From Helicobacter fennelliae (GTDB lineage: Bacteria > Campylobacterota > Campylobacteria > Campylobacterales > Helicobacteraceae): a stretch of 64,000 nt of DNA. The stretch lies in the NCBI RefSeq assembly GCF_900451005.1, contig NZ_UGIB01000001.1:1798001-1862000 (forward strand). Direction: 5' to 3'. Positions within the stretch are counted from its first letter, which is position 1. Each line of letters opens with the position of its first letter. The translations under genes and the position numbers were made by a program. Positions 9,386 through 20,156 of the stretch are shown here, one piece after another. The notes below the pieces were generated by a model, which had not been told where the DNA came from, did no database searches, and saw nothing but the letters and a program-made list of their open reading frames with translations.

Positions 9386-10018
9386 TTATGCTTTTGTTTT
9401 ATCGCCAAGTCCATTACCACGCGCCAAATCCTCCAATACACGCAATAATGCCTGTGGATAAATCTGATATTCTAATGTATGGATTCTATGCTCAAAATCT
9501 TGCAAACTCTCGCCTGCGATTTTTGGAATTTTCTCTTGCAAAACCATCTCTCCAGAATCTAGATTCTCATCGACAAAATGCACGCTCACCCCGCCAAAAT
9601 CCTCACTTCCCAAAAAGCTATCTCTAATGGCATGCGCGCCTTTGTATAAAGGCAAAAACGACGGGTGGATATTCATAATTGTAAATTGCTTTGTGATTTC
9701 TGCCCCTAGAATCCGCATAAATCCAGCCAAAACAACCAAATCAATGCGCGCTTTTTGTAGCACCTCACTTATCGCCTCATCAAATGCTTCTCGCGTGTGA
9801 TAGTCTTTGTGAGAGATGATTTGAGTTGGGATACCTAGATTCTCGCACCGCTTAAGCCCATAGGCGTTTGGATTATTACACAGCCCAAGTGTAATCGCCA
9901 CTTTTAGCCCAATAGATTCTAGCTTATCTTTGGTAGAATCAAGCCTTAAAAATTGCGCGATATTTTCTAAATTACTGCCATTGCCACTAAATAAAATCGC
10001 GATATTGATGTGTTTCAT
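9386..10018 (-). CDS. purN: phosphoribosylglycinamide formyltransferase PurN
   Basis: PurN transfers a formyl group from 10-formyltetrahydrofolate to GAR in purine synthesis. Family marks are ILFSGNGSNLENI at the N-terminus and the catalytic set Asn116, His118 (NIHPSFLP) and Asp154 (ENLDSGEMV). The length of 210 residues is normal. Its 3' end is 78 bases from the antiporter gene on the same strand. The upstream region is a 269-base spacer shared with the divergent DUF2339 pseudogene. Confidence 0.95.
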   Translation of the reverse strand: MKHINIAILFSGNGSNLENIAQFLRLDSTKDKLESIGLKVAITLGLCNNPNAYGLKRCENLGIPTQIISHKDYHTREAFDEAISEVLQKARIDLVVLAGFMRILGAEITKQFTIMNIHPSFLPLYKGAHAIRDSFLGSEDFGGVSVHFVDENLDSGEMVLQEKIPKIAGESLQDFEHRIHTLEYQIYPQALLRVLEDLARGNGLGDKTKA

Positions 10019-10287
10019 AATAACTCTTTTTGTTTTTTAGGTTGTCATATTTTCATTCTAAATCTTGCCAAAAACCTAATAAATCTAGAATCTAGGACAA
10101 AAACTTTGCCACCATCGTCATATCTTAAGGCTTACTAAAGAATCTAGGCTTTACTTTTGTAGAATTTGTTTTTCTGGATTCTTCAGTCGTGCATACGCAC
10201 TCCCTCAGAATGACGAAGCATTTTAGAATCTAGATTCCAAAATGTGCTATTATACCAATTTTTTTACGAGTTTTTTGAGGTGATATT
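10019..10287. other. divergent spacer with repeat-like debris and a -10 box
   Basis: This spacer lies between purN (minus) and the DUF2339 pseudogene (plus). It holds several AGAATCTA words and, at about 10177-10220, a stretch (TTCTGGATTCTTCAG ... AGAATGACGAAGC) that resembles the GTCATTGCGA/GATTGCTTCGTC repeats at 36281 and 51079. An extended -10 box TGCTATTAT is at 10245-10253, pointing to the pseudogene. No coding frame is convincing. Confidence 0.4.
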
Positions 10288-13200
10288 ATGCTAGCTTTTA
10301 TCATTATCGCTATTGCGGTGATTATTTTTATCCTCTGGGGTGCGAGCTTAGGCTTTTTGACACAAAGTCGGCTTCAATCCATGCAATCACAAATCGCGGA
10401 ACTTAAATCTCAAATCAAAGCCTTACAAGACGCAGAAAAAACGCAATCCTCGTAATCCTTACAACCTACGCAAACCACAGAATCTATCACAACTATACCT
10501 TCGCAAAATCTAGATTCTCACCAAACCAAAGAATCAAATCTAGCGCAAAATCTTAATCCTACACAAAGCCAAACCACAACAAAAGAATCCGCCCAAAACA
10601 CAAGCACAAAATCCACACAAAGTGCCTTATCCAAAAAGTCAAGCCCCAAATCAAGCCTCAATTCAAACCTTTTATCGCCATTTTCTTTTGAGCAGATTTT
10701 CACCCAAAAAGCTATGGTTTTTATCGCCGGAGTTTTTTATCCTTGCAGCATTTTCCTTATCCGCTACTCACTTGAAAACAACCTCCTCACGCCATTTGCT
10801 AGAATTATTCTTGGAATTGTGTTTGGCTTTATTCTTGTGATAAGCGGAATCCTTATACAAACCCAATCAACCCAAAACAACGCTCGCACCTCGCGCATGA
10901 AAATAAAGATAACAACACTTGCTACTTACATTCAAATCTCACGCTTTAAGGCTTTATTTTCACGCACCAACCCCTCACAAACTAAAAGTCTGCAAGACTC
11001 CAAAGCTACATTTTCCAAAATCTTACCAACCTCACTTGCCACAATCTCTCAAACCCTCATTGGATCTGGCGTTGTCATGCTGTATTTTGCATTTTATGGT
11101 GGATACAAAATCTATGATTTTTTCGGCTATTTAGGCTATTTTGGTGCATTGAGTTTAATAAGTCTTATGGCGTTGGCTCTTTGCCTATATCGCGGGATTA
11201 TTGTCGGTATATCTGGCATTATTGGTGGATTTTTGACGCCGTTTTTATTGCAAGGCAATGAGCCAAACTTGCTATTTTTATTTGGGTATTTGAGCGTATT
11301 TTATCTCTTAGGTTTGTTTTTAGCCCTAAAGCAAATCCTCTACACTCATAATTCTGGCAAGCTGCTTTATGCTACTATACACATTTTTATGCCTACATTC
11401 TATGCCACTTAACACGCAAAATTTCATCATCGTGTTTTTCGCACTTTGCGCTGTATTTCTCTCAACTACTCTAAGTGCGCCATTTTTTGCGCCACATTTC
11501 AATCATCACAAATCTATCACACAGATTGTTTTATTTGCCTTGATCGCTCTAAGCATCATTGAAGTGGGCTTTCTCTCAAGCAAGATCCATTACATACAAA
11601 TAGATGATGAAATGACTGCACTTGAGCTGTGCTTTTTGGCGATTTTAAGCCTAATTGCACTTCTTTTGCCTAGAATCCAATGTTTTTTAGATTCTGCTAG
11701 CACGCATTTTGCTAATTTTACCAACGTTACAAATCACACTACAAGCGATACTTCATATTATTCACACACTACGCAAAATCCACAAAATAGCTCTCAACAT
11801 AGCCTAAATGCCTACTTTTCGATTCTGCCAATACCTTTTGTGTTTATGATGAATATCTGCGTATTGTTTGTCATGCGCTCATTTTGGCTCATCTCGCATT
11901 GGTTTATTATGTGTGCGTTTATCGGTGGATTTACACTTGGCGTGTGTATATATTTACACAAATCCCCTACAAATACCCAAAAAATATGGTATTTATGGAT
12001 ACTTTTTATTATTGGGCTTGGATTTTTGATACTTGATATGAGCTTTGGTGATTTCCTAAGTAGCGCACAATACTCCATAGCTCCGATATTTTTTATCCTT
12101 CTTGCTGTGTATATGTATTATTTCATAGCTTTTCAAATCGCCAAAATTATGCCATTTACCACTTCTGCATTTGCACGATTTACACAATTTACCAAAATAA
12201 CTTCACCAACGCCCGCTTCATCTGCATTTATGCCATATGATTCTGATACATACATATTGCCAAAATCTCTCAAATCCCTTGATTTCTTGCTTTTACCAAG
12301 CATAGCGATAGGATTTTTCTCACTTACCCAAATCCAAATCCTCCCACATTTCCTAGAATGGCACAACATCGGAGCGTATTTTGGATTCTGCTTGTGCGCA
12401 TTGGCACTTGCCAAAATGGGTAAAAGTGCATTCCTTCCGTTGCGAGTAAGATATTTTGAGTGGATTTTTATCGCGCTTTTTGTGATTGTATTTTGGGAGT
12501 ATTATTGCTATAACGATATAGATTCTATTATCCAAATATGTGAAGCTTTTTAACTATCAATACCACGCAAGCCCTCACATTATCTACGCTACCCACACTA
12601 TCATTGGCAGAATCTATATTATTTTTATCGCCCTAAGCTTTGCGCTCTATATCCTCAAAAACGATTTCAAATCAAGCTTGCTCACATCAAATCACAAATC
12701 AAGTGATTTTGGGCACAAACGCCTCATTATTTTATGCTTCTTATCAGCACTCTTGTGCTTTTTGTAGTCGTGGTGAAGCTTGCGACTTTGAAGCTTTTTG
12801 CGATATGTGAGATTGGATTTATCCCATCAGAGATTGCTGATACATTTATTTTTGGCTTGAGTACTCTTGGAATTACAAAGCTCTTTACTAACCCACAAAT
12901 CGCGCACTACACAATCTCTCAATCCACCCAAAAAGCTCTTTATGTAAGCTTTATTGTGCTTATGACAAAATGCCTCTATAATCTCATATCTTTACGCTCA
13001 TCGCCCAAAACCCGCTTATAACGCCAATCTACACAGAATCTAGCGCGCAACTTTATGTGTATATGTATGTGATTGTGTGTGGTTTTGCGCTTGAAAGTGC
13101 TATCATCTGGAATCTAAAAAGTGCGTTTTTCACTCTCTCCATCTCATTTGACACAAAACGACATCAAGTATATCAAACGCAACAAGCCCAACAAGCACAA

Positions 13201-13782
13201 AATCCTGCCCAAAACCAGCTTATACAAAATCCACAGAATCCACAACGCCCGCAAACACAACATTTACAATATCCACAAACCCCGCTCAAATGGATTTTTG
13301 TCGCATTTGATGTGCTGATTTTTGTCATGGGATTATGCGCGATTATTTTGAGCGTGCATTTAGCCTTTGGGCTTTCAAATGACATTATTATCAATTTTGA
13401 TAACACCACAATCAACCCTCAAATGTTTGAGAATCTAGATTCTGCATTTAATGCTATATTGGCGATTGATTTTAATGCGATCTCCTCTGGAGAGCTTTAT
13501 GCTTATTCGGTGGTATTTGTGCTGTGTGGCGCGATATTGCTTGGAATCTATCTTTTAGAACCTATGCTGAAACCCAAGCATACTCAAAGTGTCAATACCA
13601 AAAGCATTGATGTATGTAGATTCTATTCATTAGCCCTTTTTATCATCGCCGCATTTAAGGTATTTTTCATCGATACAAGCTCTTTTGGCTCGCTATCCAA
13701 AATCGGACTTTTTGTCTTCATTGGGATCGGATTTTTGGGTATTTCGTATGTGTATTCTCGATTTGTATTCAAAAAATCATAG
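10288..13782 (+). pseudogene. DUF2339 multi-spanning membrane protein, disrupted
   Basis: The reading begins at ATG 10288 (one membrane segment, then a Gln/Ser-rich coiled linker) and meets TAA at 10453-10455. The same frame then continues without a break to 11412. It carries the DUF2339 pattern of LENNLLTPFARIILG followed by LIGSGVVMLYFAFYGG and GGFLTPFLL. From there the hydrophobic reading moves frame near 11400-11415, near 12545-12552 (a TTTTT run), near 12735-12765 and just before 13000, ending at 13782. Restored it would be about 1,165 residues with 20 or more membrane segments, normal for the family. One nonsense and four frame changes indicate decay rather than a phase switch, since no long repeat tract lies at the breaks. 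Clustered sequencing errors are the alternative. Confidence 0.8.
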
Positions 13783-13803
13783 ATTCTAGTTTCCATGAGA
13801 TCC

Positions 13804-13952
13804 AAATCCTCTCTTTTTGCTTCTTTTTGCAGATTGCTTCGTTTGGCTTATCTTGTTTTATTTTGGCGACGCACAATATAGTGCGACTCACTTGGTTTTA
13901 TCTTGCGCCAAAGCTTTCAAAACTACAAAAATAAGCTAAAAATAGAGAATTT
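13804..13952 (+). repeat. small inverted-repeat element (MITE candidate), copy 1
   Basis: A 149-base intergenic element. Its left end AAATCCTCTCTTTTTGCTT and the reverse complement of its right end, AAATTCTCTATTTTTAGCTT, are terminal inverted repeats. Its interior (GATTGCTTCGTTT ... CTTATCTTG ... GGCGACGCAC ... GTGCGACTCACT) is repeated in reverse orientation at 51237-51371. It encodes nothing. It lies between the DUF2339 pseudogene and gatC. Confidence 0.65.
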
Positions 13953-14046
13953 CTTTACGCGCCATTGTGTTTGCATAGATTCTAGATTCTATGATTAATT
14001 TCACAAGGCAAATTTATTTTACCCACTAAAATCTAAAGTTTTTTGC

Positions 14047-14052
14047 TACAAT
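14047..14052 (+). promoter_or_regulatory. extended -10 box for gatC-uvrA
   Basis: TGCTACAAT at 14044-14052 fits the Helicobacter extended -10 form (TG-n-TACAAT). It is 35 bases before the gatC ATG, with GAAGGAG between them. Confidence 0.5.
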
Positions 14053-14086
14053 TACAAGTTTGATTCTAGCTGAAGGAGACTTACAA

Positions 14087-14365
14087 ATGATTATTGATGA
14101 GAAGCTTTTAGACAAACTACAAAGGCTTACAATGATCCAAATATCACCACAAGAAAGAGAGAAAGTAGCGCAGAATCTCAATGATATTTTGGGCTTTGTC
14201 GAGAATCTAGGAAGTATCAATACCGATAATATCACGCTTACAACCGACAAAAAAACGCCGATGAGAGAAGATATTATCCATGATGCCAATATCGCCAAAG
14301 ATGTGCTAGATCACGCGCCAAGCGCGCAAAATGGATTTTTCTTAGTGCCAAAAATCATAGAGTAA
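14087..14365 (+). CDS. gatC: Asp/Glu-tRNA amidotransferase subunit C
   Basis: GatC holds together the GatCAB amidotransferase, which turns misacylated Glu-tRNA-Gln and Asp-tRNA-Asn into the correct species. Helicobacter depends on it because it lacks the direct Asn/Gln synthetases in the usual form; the AspRS of this window is probably the non-discriminating partner. The 92-residue frame shows LDKLQRLTMIQISPQEREKV and the C-terminal PMREDI ... VLDHAPSAQNGFFLVPKI family ending. The ATG at 14087 with GAAGGAG upstream is preferred to a TTG 27 bases earlier. gatA and gatB are not adjacent. uvrA starts two bases after the stop. Confidence 0.93.
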   Translation: MIIDEKLLDKLQRLTMIQISPQEREKVAQNLNDILGFVENLGSINTDNITLTTDKKTPMREDIIHDANIAKDVLDHAPSAQNGFFLVPKIIE

Positions 14366-14367
14366 GA

Positions 14368-17190
14368 ATGCAAGATACAATTAAGATTATCGGTGCTAGA
14401 GAGCATAATCTCAAAAACATTCATCTTGAGATCCCCAAAAACAAACTTGTCGTATTTACCGGGCTAAGCGGAAGCGGTAAATCAACGCTAGCTTTTGACA
14501 CGCTCTATGCTGAAGGGCAAAGACGTTATATAGAATCTCTCTCAAGCTATGCAAGGCAATTTTTGGATCGAGTTGGCAAGCCTGATATTGACAAAATAGA
14601 AGGGCTCACGCCAGCTATCGCAATCGATCAAAAAACAACCTCCAAAAATCCACGTTCAACGGTTGGAACGATCACAGAAATTTATGATTATTTGCGACTT
14701 TTGTATGCGCGCGTAGGAATCCAGCATTGTCATCTTTGTGGCAAACCCATCTCTCAAATGTCCTCAACAGATATTATCACGCAAGTGCTAGCCCTTGAAA
14801 ATGGCGCAAAAATGATGATTTTGGCACCTATTATCCGCGAGAAAAAAGGAAGCTTTGCTGATAAAATCGAACAATTACGTCAAAAAGGATATGTGCGTGC
14901 GTATATTGATGGTGTGATGGTGCGACTTGATGAGGAAATAGAGCTCTCCAAAACCAAAAAACACACGATAAAAATCATCATCGATCGTGTGATAAATACG
15001 CAAGAAAACCACACAAGAATCGCTCAAGCTGTCGAAAAAGCTTTAAGTGAGACATTTGGCGAAGTGGAAATAGAATACACACTTGAAGACAAAACGCAAG
15101 TTGTGCATTATTCAGAGCATTTTGCGTGCTTTGATTGTAAGGTAAGCTTTGAGCCATTAGAGCCTTTGAGCTTTTCTTTTAACTCTCCAAAAGGCGCGTG
15201 CGAGAGCTGTTTAGGGCTTGGAAGCACATATAGTATTGATACCAAAAAAATCCTCAATACCTCTCTTCCATTGCGCGAAGGCGGAATCAAAGTTATCTTT
15301 GGATTTAATCGCAATTATTACGCAGAGCTTTTTAATGGATTTTGCGCGCTTGCTAAGATCGATACCAAAAAAAGCTTTGATGAACTGACAAAAACCCAAC
15401 AATCACAGCTTTTATATGGAACAGCGCAAAATGTAGAATTTCAATGGCATGGAAGCTCAATTTCGCGCCCATGGAAAGGGATTTTGCAAATCGCGTATGA
15501 TATGTTTAAAGATGAGCGCGATTTGGGGGATTATATGAGTGAAAAGCCCTGCACAAGCTGCAATGGCAATCGTCTCAAACCAGAATCTCTAAGTGTCAAA
15601 GTCGCAAAAAAAGGCATAGGCGAGATTATTAATATGCCTATTGAGGAATGCTATGAATTTTTTGCAAATGATAAAAACTTCGCTTATCTAAGCCAGCAGC
15701 AGCAATTCATAGCTATGCCTATTCTCAAAGAAATCAAAGAGCGGTTGTTTTTTCTTTTTGATGTGGGGCTTGGGTATTTGACACTTGGTCGAGATGCGCG
15801 CACTATTAGCGGTGGCGAGAGTCAGCGCATACGAATCGCAAGCCAAATTGGCAGCGGGCTTACAGGCGTTATGTATGTGCTTGATGAGCCGAGTATCGGG
15901 CTTCATGAGCGAGATACACTGCGACTCATAAAGACATTGCGTAATCTTCAAGAAAAAGGCAATAGTGTGATTGTCGTAGAGCACGATCGAGAAACAATCC
16001 AAAATGCGGATTTTATCGTAGATATTGGTCCGGGTGCGGGCAAAAATGGCGGGGAAGTCATTTATAGCGGAGATTTAGCAGGTATGCTTAAATCCAAAAC
16101 CTTGACGGCTGATTTTATCAATCGCAAAAAAGATATTTTTTACCCTCAAAACCGCCCCCAAAAACAATGGCTCACAATCAATAATGTAACAATCCACAAC
16201 ATCAAAAATCTAAGCCTTAAGATTCCGCTTCAAAATTTTGTGTGCGTTACAGGAGTGAGCGGAAGTGGCAAAAGCTCGCTTATCTTGCAAACGCTTCTGC
16301 CTGTGGCTCAAGAGCTACTTAATAACGCCAAAAAAGTTAAAAAATGCGATGGTGTTACGATTTTGGGCTTGGAGCATTTAGATAAAGTGATCTATCTTGA
16401 TCAAACCCCCATAGGACGCACACCGCGTAGCAATCCAGCTACATACACAGGAGCAATGGACGAGATACGCACGATTTTTGCGCAAACCAAAGAAGCCAAA
16501 ATGCTTGGCTACACAATCGGGCGATTTAGCTTCAATGTCAAAGGCGGAAGATGCGAAAAATGTCAGGGCGAGGGTGAAATCCGCATAGAAATGCACTTTT
16601 TGCCCGATGTCATGGTGAAATGCGATGTCTGCAAAGGCGCAAAATACAACCCCCAAACACTTGAAGTCAAATACAAAGGCAAATCCATAGCCGATGTGCT
16701 TGAGATGAGCGTTGATGTGGCGTGTGAATTTTTTGCCAAAATTCCCAAAATCTACCAAAAACTAAAAACACTTCAAGATGTCGGGCTTGGCTATATCACG
16801 CTCGGGCAAAATGCCGTTACATTAAGCGGGGGCGAAGCACAACGTATCAAGCTTGCCAAAGAACTCAGCAGAAAAGATACCGGACGCACGCTTTATGTGC
16901 TTGATGAGCCGACAACAGGGCTTCACTTTGGCGATGTAGATCGGCTTACAAAAGTGCTTCATCATCTTGTTGGACTTGGCAATAGCGTGATTGTTGTCGA
17001 GCATAATTTGGATTTGATAAAAAATGCAGATTATATCATCGATATGGGTCCTGAAGGAGGCGATAAAGGCGGCAAAGTGGTTGATTGCGGAAGTGTAGAG
17101 GAGCTTATCAAACGACACAGGCAAACAAACAGCTACACAGCAAAGTTTCTCGCCAAAGAGTTTGAATTTATCAAAAAACAAAAGCATTAG
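14368..17190 (+). CDS. uvrA: excinuclease ABC subunit A UvrA
   Basis: UvrA is the DNA-damage sensor of nucleotide excision repair and loads UvrB. At 940 residues it has the standard layout. The first ABC module has Walker [11 protein letters not shown], zinc cysteines CHLC and CESC, and signature [12 protein letters not shown]. The second has [10 protein letters not shown], the [10 protein letters not shown] ... CDVCKG zinc finger and signature [12 protein letters not shown] followed by the [15 protein letters not shown] Walker B. It is two bases behind gatC and likely co-transcribed. Confidence 0.97.
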   Translation: MQDTIKIIGAREHNLKNIHLEIPKNKLVVFTGLSGSGKSTLAFDTLYAEGQRRYIESLSSYARQFLDRVGKPDIDKIEGLTPAIAIDQKTTSKNPRSTVGTITEIYDYLRLLYARVGIQHCHLCGKPISQMSSTDIITQVLALENGAKMMILAPIIREKKGSFADKIEQLRQKGYVRAYIDGVMVRLDEEIELSKTKKHTIKIIIDRVINTQENHTRIAQAVEKALSETFGEVEIEYTLEDKTQVVHYSEHFACFDCKVSFEPLEPLSFSFNSPKGACESCLGLGSTYSIDTKKILNTSLPLREGGIKVIFGFNRNYYAELFNGFCALAKIDTKKSFDELTKTQQSQLLYGTAQNVEFQWHGSSISRPWKGILQIAYDMFKDERDLGDYMSEKPCTSCNGNRLKPESLSVKVAKKGIGEIINMPIEECYEFFANDKNFAYLSQQQQFIAMPILKEIKERLFFLFDVGLGYLTLGRDARTISGGESQRIRIASQIGSGLTGVMYVLDEPSIGLHERDTLRLIKTLRNLQEKGNSVIVVEHDRETIQNADFIVDIGPGAGKNGGEVIYSGDLAGMLKSKTLTADFINRKKDIFYPQNRPQKQWLTINNVTIHNIKNLSLKIPLQNFVCVTGVSGSGKSSLILQTLLPVAQELLNNAKKVKKCDGVTILGLEHLDKVIYLDQTPIGRTPRSNPATYTGAMDEIRTIFAQTKEAKMLGYTIGRFSFNVKGGRCEKCQGEGEIRIEMHFLPDVMVKCDVCKGAKYNPQTLEVKYKGKSIADVLEMSVDVACEFFAKIPKIYQKLKTLQDVGLGYITLGQNAVTLSGGEAQRIKLAKELSRKDTGRTLYVLDEPTTGLHFGDVDRLTKVLHHLVGLGNSVIVVEHNLDLIKNADYIIDMGPEGGDKGGKVVDCGSVEELIKRHRQTNSYTAKFLAKEFEFIKKQKH

Positions 17191-17221
17191 ATTTTGGATT
17201 GTGAAAGTTAAAGATTTATGA

Positions 17222-17227
17222 TATAAA
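17222..17227 (+). promoter_or_regulatory. -10 box before argC
   Basis: TATAAA within TTATGATATAAATTTTG, about 52 bases before the argC ATG and after the uvrA stop. It is the only promoter-like string in this 88-base spacer and would start the arginine operon. I recognise no ARG-type operator. Confidence 0.35.
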
Positions 17228-17278
17228 TTTTGACTCAAAGCAAAATCTAAAAACAAAAAAGGAATCAAATAAGAAAAA

Positions 17279-18331
17279 ATGATAAAAGTTGGGATTTTAG
17301 GCGCGAGTGGCTATACAGCAAATGAGCTTGTGCGATTACTACTAGGACATAAGCAAGCCAAAATTATCTGGCTAGGCTCACAAAGCTTCGCGCAAAAGCC
17401 GTATTTTTTGGCGTATCAAAATTTCTTTACATGTTTGGATTTAGACTGCATAGATACGCAGAATCTAGAACATTTGTGCGATGAAATTGATGTGCTTTTC
17501 ACCGCAACTCCGCATAATTTTTGCGCCAAAATCCTAACTCAAAATATCATTAATAAAGTGCGCGTGATTGATTTAAGTGCGGATTTTCGCCTCAAAGACA
17601 AAGATAAATACGCCTCATGGTATCACACCCCACATGCAAGTCCTGCGCTTCTTAGCCAAGCAGTTTATGGGCTTTGTGAGCTTTATAAAGACAAAATCCA
17701 AAACGCTAGACTCATCGCTAATCCGGGCTGTTACCCAACCTGCAGTATTTTATGCCTTGCGCCACTTTTGCAATCAGGACTTATTGACACAAAAAGTATT
17801 ATCATCGATGCCAAATCCGGCGTATCAGGTGCGGGCAGAAGTGCGAAAGTAGATTCTCTGTTTTGCGAAGTCAATGAAAATTTCAAAGCCTATGGAATCA
17901 CCACACATCGCCACACACCAGAAATCGAGCAAACAGCCTCTGAGCTTGCAAATGAGTCTATAACGCTTAATTTCACACCTCATCTCATTCCCATTAATCG
18001 CGGAATCTTAGCAACTATTTACGCACAGCTCAATGCGCAAATCACACAAAACACACTTGAAGAGCTCTATCAACTCTATCACACAGCATACAAAAACAAA
18101 CCATTTATCAGAATCTTACCCAATCATCTAAGCGCGCAAACTCGCTGGGTTGAGGGAAGTAACTTTGTGGATATAGCCTTGCATGTAGATTCTCGCACAA
18201 ATCGTGTAATTATCATCGGTGCTATGGATAATCTCATCAAAGGTGCGGCAGGACAGGCTATCCAAAATATGAATATTCTCTTTGGGCTTGATGAGCAAAT
18301 GGGCTTAGAGCAGATTCCGATATTTCCATAA
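17279..18331 (+). CDS. argC: N-acetyl-gamma-glutamyl-phosphate reductase ArgC
   Basis: ArgC reduces N-acetylglutamyl phosphate to the semialdehyde with NADPH, the third step of ornithine/arginine synthesis. It has the nucleotide-binding GILGASGYTANELVRLL start, the catalytic cysteine in NPGCYPTC (about residue 153), and the HRHTPEIEQ segment. The length of 350 residues is standard. It is the first of five or six genes on the plus strand (argC, GNAT, argJ, argB, argD, ankyrin), a pathway not found in H. pylori as I recall it. Translation starts at ATG 17279 after a weak AAGGAA. Confidence 0.96.
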   Translation: MIKVGILGASGYTANELVRLLLGHKQAKIIWLGSQSFAQKPYFLAYQNFFTCLDLDCIDTQNLEHLCDEIDVLFTATPHNFCAKILTQNIINKVRVIDLSADFRLKDKDKYASWYHTPHASPALLSQAVYGLCELYKDKIQNARLIANPGCYPTCSILCLAPLLQSGLIDTKSIIIDAKSGVSGAGRSAKVDSLFCEVNENFKAYGITTHRHTPEIEQTASELANESITLNFTPHLIPINRGILATIYAQLNAQITQNTLEELYQLYHTAYKNKPFIRILPNHLSAQTRWVEGSNFVDIALHVDSRTNRVIIIGAMDNLIKGAAGQAIQNMNILFGLDEQMGLEQIPIFP

Positions 18332-18398
18332 ATGAGTCGTGCAAATGGTGCAAAATAAATCAAATCAACAAAAGTCAAACATAATAGGATAAAAAGCG

Positions 18399-18899
18399 AT
18401 GACAAAACCAAACATACACATTCGAGCAATGCGTAGTGATGATTATGACAAAGTGCAGGATTTGTGGCAGCATATTGAAGGGTTTTATATCCGCAGTGTT
18501 GATGACTCAAGAGAGGGTATTGAGCGATTTTTAGCACGTAATCCAAATATGAGCGTTGTCGCACTCACCGATGAAGGCGATAAAAACGATGAAAAAATCA
18601 TAGGAAGCGTGCTGTGTGGACATGATGGACGATATGGAAGCCTTTATCATGTGTGCGTGCATGAGGATTTTCGCAAAAATGGTATCGGGCGCGCAATGGT
18701 AGAATTTGCACTCAATGCGCTTAAAAGAGAATCTATCTCGACTATTTCACTCATCGCCTTTAGCACAAATAAAGAAGGTAATGCGTTTTGGAAGGGGCTT
18801 GGCTGGGATATAAGACAAAATGTCAATCGATATGAACTTAGCCAAAATCCTGCTAATATATCTACAAAAATAACTCCAAACAAATCAAACTTCAAATAA
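18399..18899 (+). CDS. GNAT-family N-acetyltransferase in the arginine operon
   Basis: A 166-residue acetyltransferase that uses acetyl-CoA. Motif A is clear in VCVHEDFRKNGIGRAMVEFA, with the pyrophosphate-binding RKNGIG; motif B follows in ISLIAFSTNKEGNAFWKGLGW. It stands 67 bases after argC and 9 bases before argJ, so it is probably transcribed with them. The position raises the possibility of an N-acetylglutamate synthase-like role, but sequence alone does not show it; it could equally modify a small molecule or protein. AATAGGATAAAAAG precedes the ATG. Confidence 0.8.
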   Translation: MTKPNIHIRAMRSDDYDKVQDLWQHIEGFYIRSVDDSREGIERFLARNPNMSVVALTDEGDKNDEKIIGSVLCGHDGRYGSLYHVCVHEDFRKNGIGRAMVEFALNALKRESISTISLIAFSTNKEGNAFWKGLGWDIRQNVNRYELSQNPANISTKITPNKSNFK

Positions 18900-18908
18900 G
18901 GAAAGCCG

Positions 18909-20147
18909 ATGAAACAAATTAAAGAATTTAAGATTCTACAAAGCGGATTAAGCAGTGTCAAGGGATTTGAGAGTGCGGGCGTGAGTGCGCAGATAAAATA
19001 CCAAAATCGCTTAGATATGGCTCTTATTTTTAGCCAAAGCCCTTGTGTTGGAGCAGGGGTATTTACCACAAACAAAATCCAAGCCGCATGTATCAAGCAC
19101 AACAAAAATAACATCAATAATTCCATATCCGCTGTGATTATTAATTCTGGTATCGCAAATGCTTGCACGGGCGAAGAAGGCATAAAAGCATGCCAAAAAA
19201 GCGCAAAATACGCAAGCAAAGTACTTCATATCAATCAAAACAATGTGCTTTTGGCTTCGACAGGCGTTATCGGCAAACAGCTTCCAATGGATAGAATCCA
19301 AAAAGGCATAGAACTTTTAGCAGCGCAAAAAAACTCCTCCAAGCAAAACGCACAAAACGTAGCACAAGCGATTATGACAACTGATACAAAGCCAAAACAT
19401 ATCGCCATTGAAGTGGTGATTGGCAATACTCCTGTGCGTATCGGCGGAATCGCAAAAGGAAGCGGAATGATCCACCCAAATATGGCGACAATGCTAGGCT
19501 TTATCATCACTGATGCAAATATTTCTCAAAAACTCCTCCAAAAAGCCCTCAAAAAAGATGTCGCCTCAACATACAATATGATTTGGGTTGATGGTGATAC
19601 TTCCACAAATGATATGGTTTTGGCTCTTGCAAACGCGCAAGCAGGCAACAAAAAAATCACAGATTCTAAGCATAAAGATTACAAAACATTCAAAAAAGCT
19701 CTGCATTTTGTCAATATGTATCTTGCAAAAGAGATCGCACGAGATGGCGAGGGTGCGAGCAAGCTTATCTGCTCTATTGTCAAAGGTGCGCAAAAAAGCT
19801 CCACAGCTAAGATTCTAGCAAAATCTATAATCGCCTCAAATCTCGTCAAATGCGCGATGTTTGGAAATGATGCAAATTGGGGAAGAATTATTTGTGCTAT
19901 GGGATATAGCGGAGCGAAATTTGATGAGGGTAAAGTTAATTTGTTTTTCAAAAGCAAGGCTGGAGAGATTCAGATTCTCAAAAATGGTTGCGCGCTAGAT
20001 TTTAGCGAAGAAAATGCAAGCAAAATCCTCAAACAAAACGAAATAGAAGTGATTTTGGATTTGCAAAGTGGCGACAAACAGGCAACAGCGTTTGGTTGTG
20101 ATTTGAGTTATGATTACATCAAAATCAATGCTGATTATCGCTCATAA
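18909..20147 (+). CDS. argJ: glutamate N-acetyltransferase ArgJ
   Basis: ArgJ recycles the acetyl group from N-acetylornithine to glutamate and, in the bifunctional form, also uses acetyl-CoA. The precursor cuts itself before a threonine in HPNMATMLGF (about residue 193), giving alpha and beta chains; GGIAKGSGMI precedes it, and the C-terminal DLSYDYIKINADYRS ending is typical. It has 412 residues, a normal length. AAGGAAAG lies before the ATG. argB follows after nine bases. Confidence 0.96.
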   Translation: MKQIKEFKILQSGLSSVKGFESAGVSAQIKYQNRLDMALIFSQSPCVGAGVFTTNKIQAACIKHNKNNINNSISAVIINSGIANACTGEEGIKACQKSAKYASKVLHINQNNVLLASTGVIGKQLPMDRIQKGIELLAAQKNSSKQNAQNVAQAIMTTDTKPKHIAIEVVIGNTPVRIGGIAKGSGMIHPNMATMLGFIITDANISQKLLQKALKKDVASTYNMIWVDGDTSTNDMVLALANAQAGNKKITDSKHKDYKTFKKALHFVNMYLAKEIARDGEGASKLICSIVKGAQKSSTAKILAKSIIASNLVKCAMFGNDANWGRIICAMGYSGAKFDEGKVNLFFKSKAGEIQILKNGCALDFSEENASKILKQNEIEVILDLQSGDKQATAFGCDLSYDYIKINADYRS

Positions 20148-20156
20148 GGGAAAATT

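Larger units (their letters stand above)
13783..14086. other. spacer before gatC
   Basis: Apart from the inverted-repeat element, this spacer holds a double AGATTCTAGATTCTA word at about 13978-13992 and the gatC promoter region. There is no supported small gene. Confidence 0.4.

Noticed and set aside
16378-17268. Minus-strand frames of 126 and 148 codons
   Set aside because: Antisense of uvrA, which is complete and strongly conserved.
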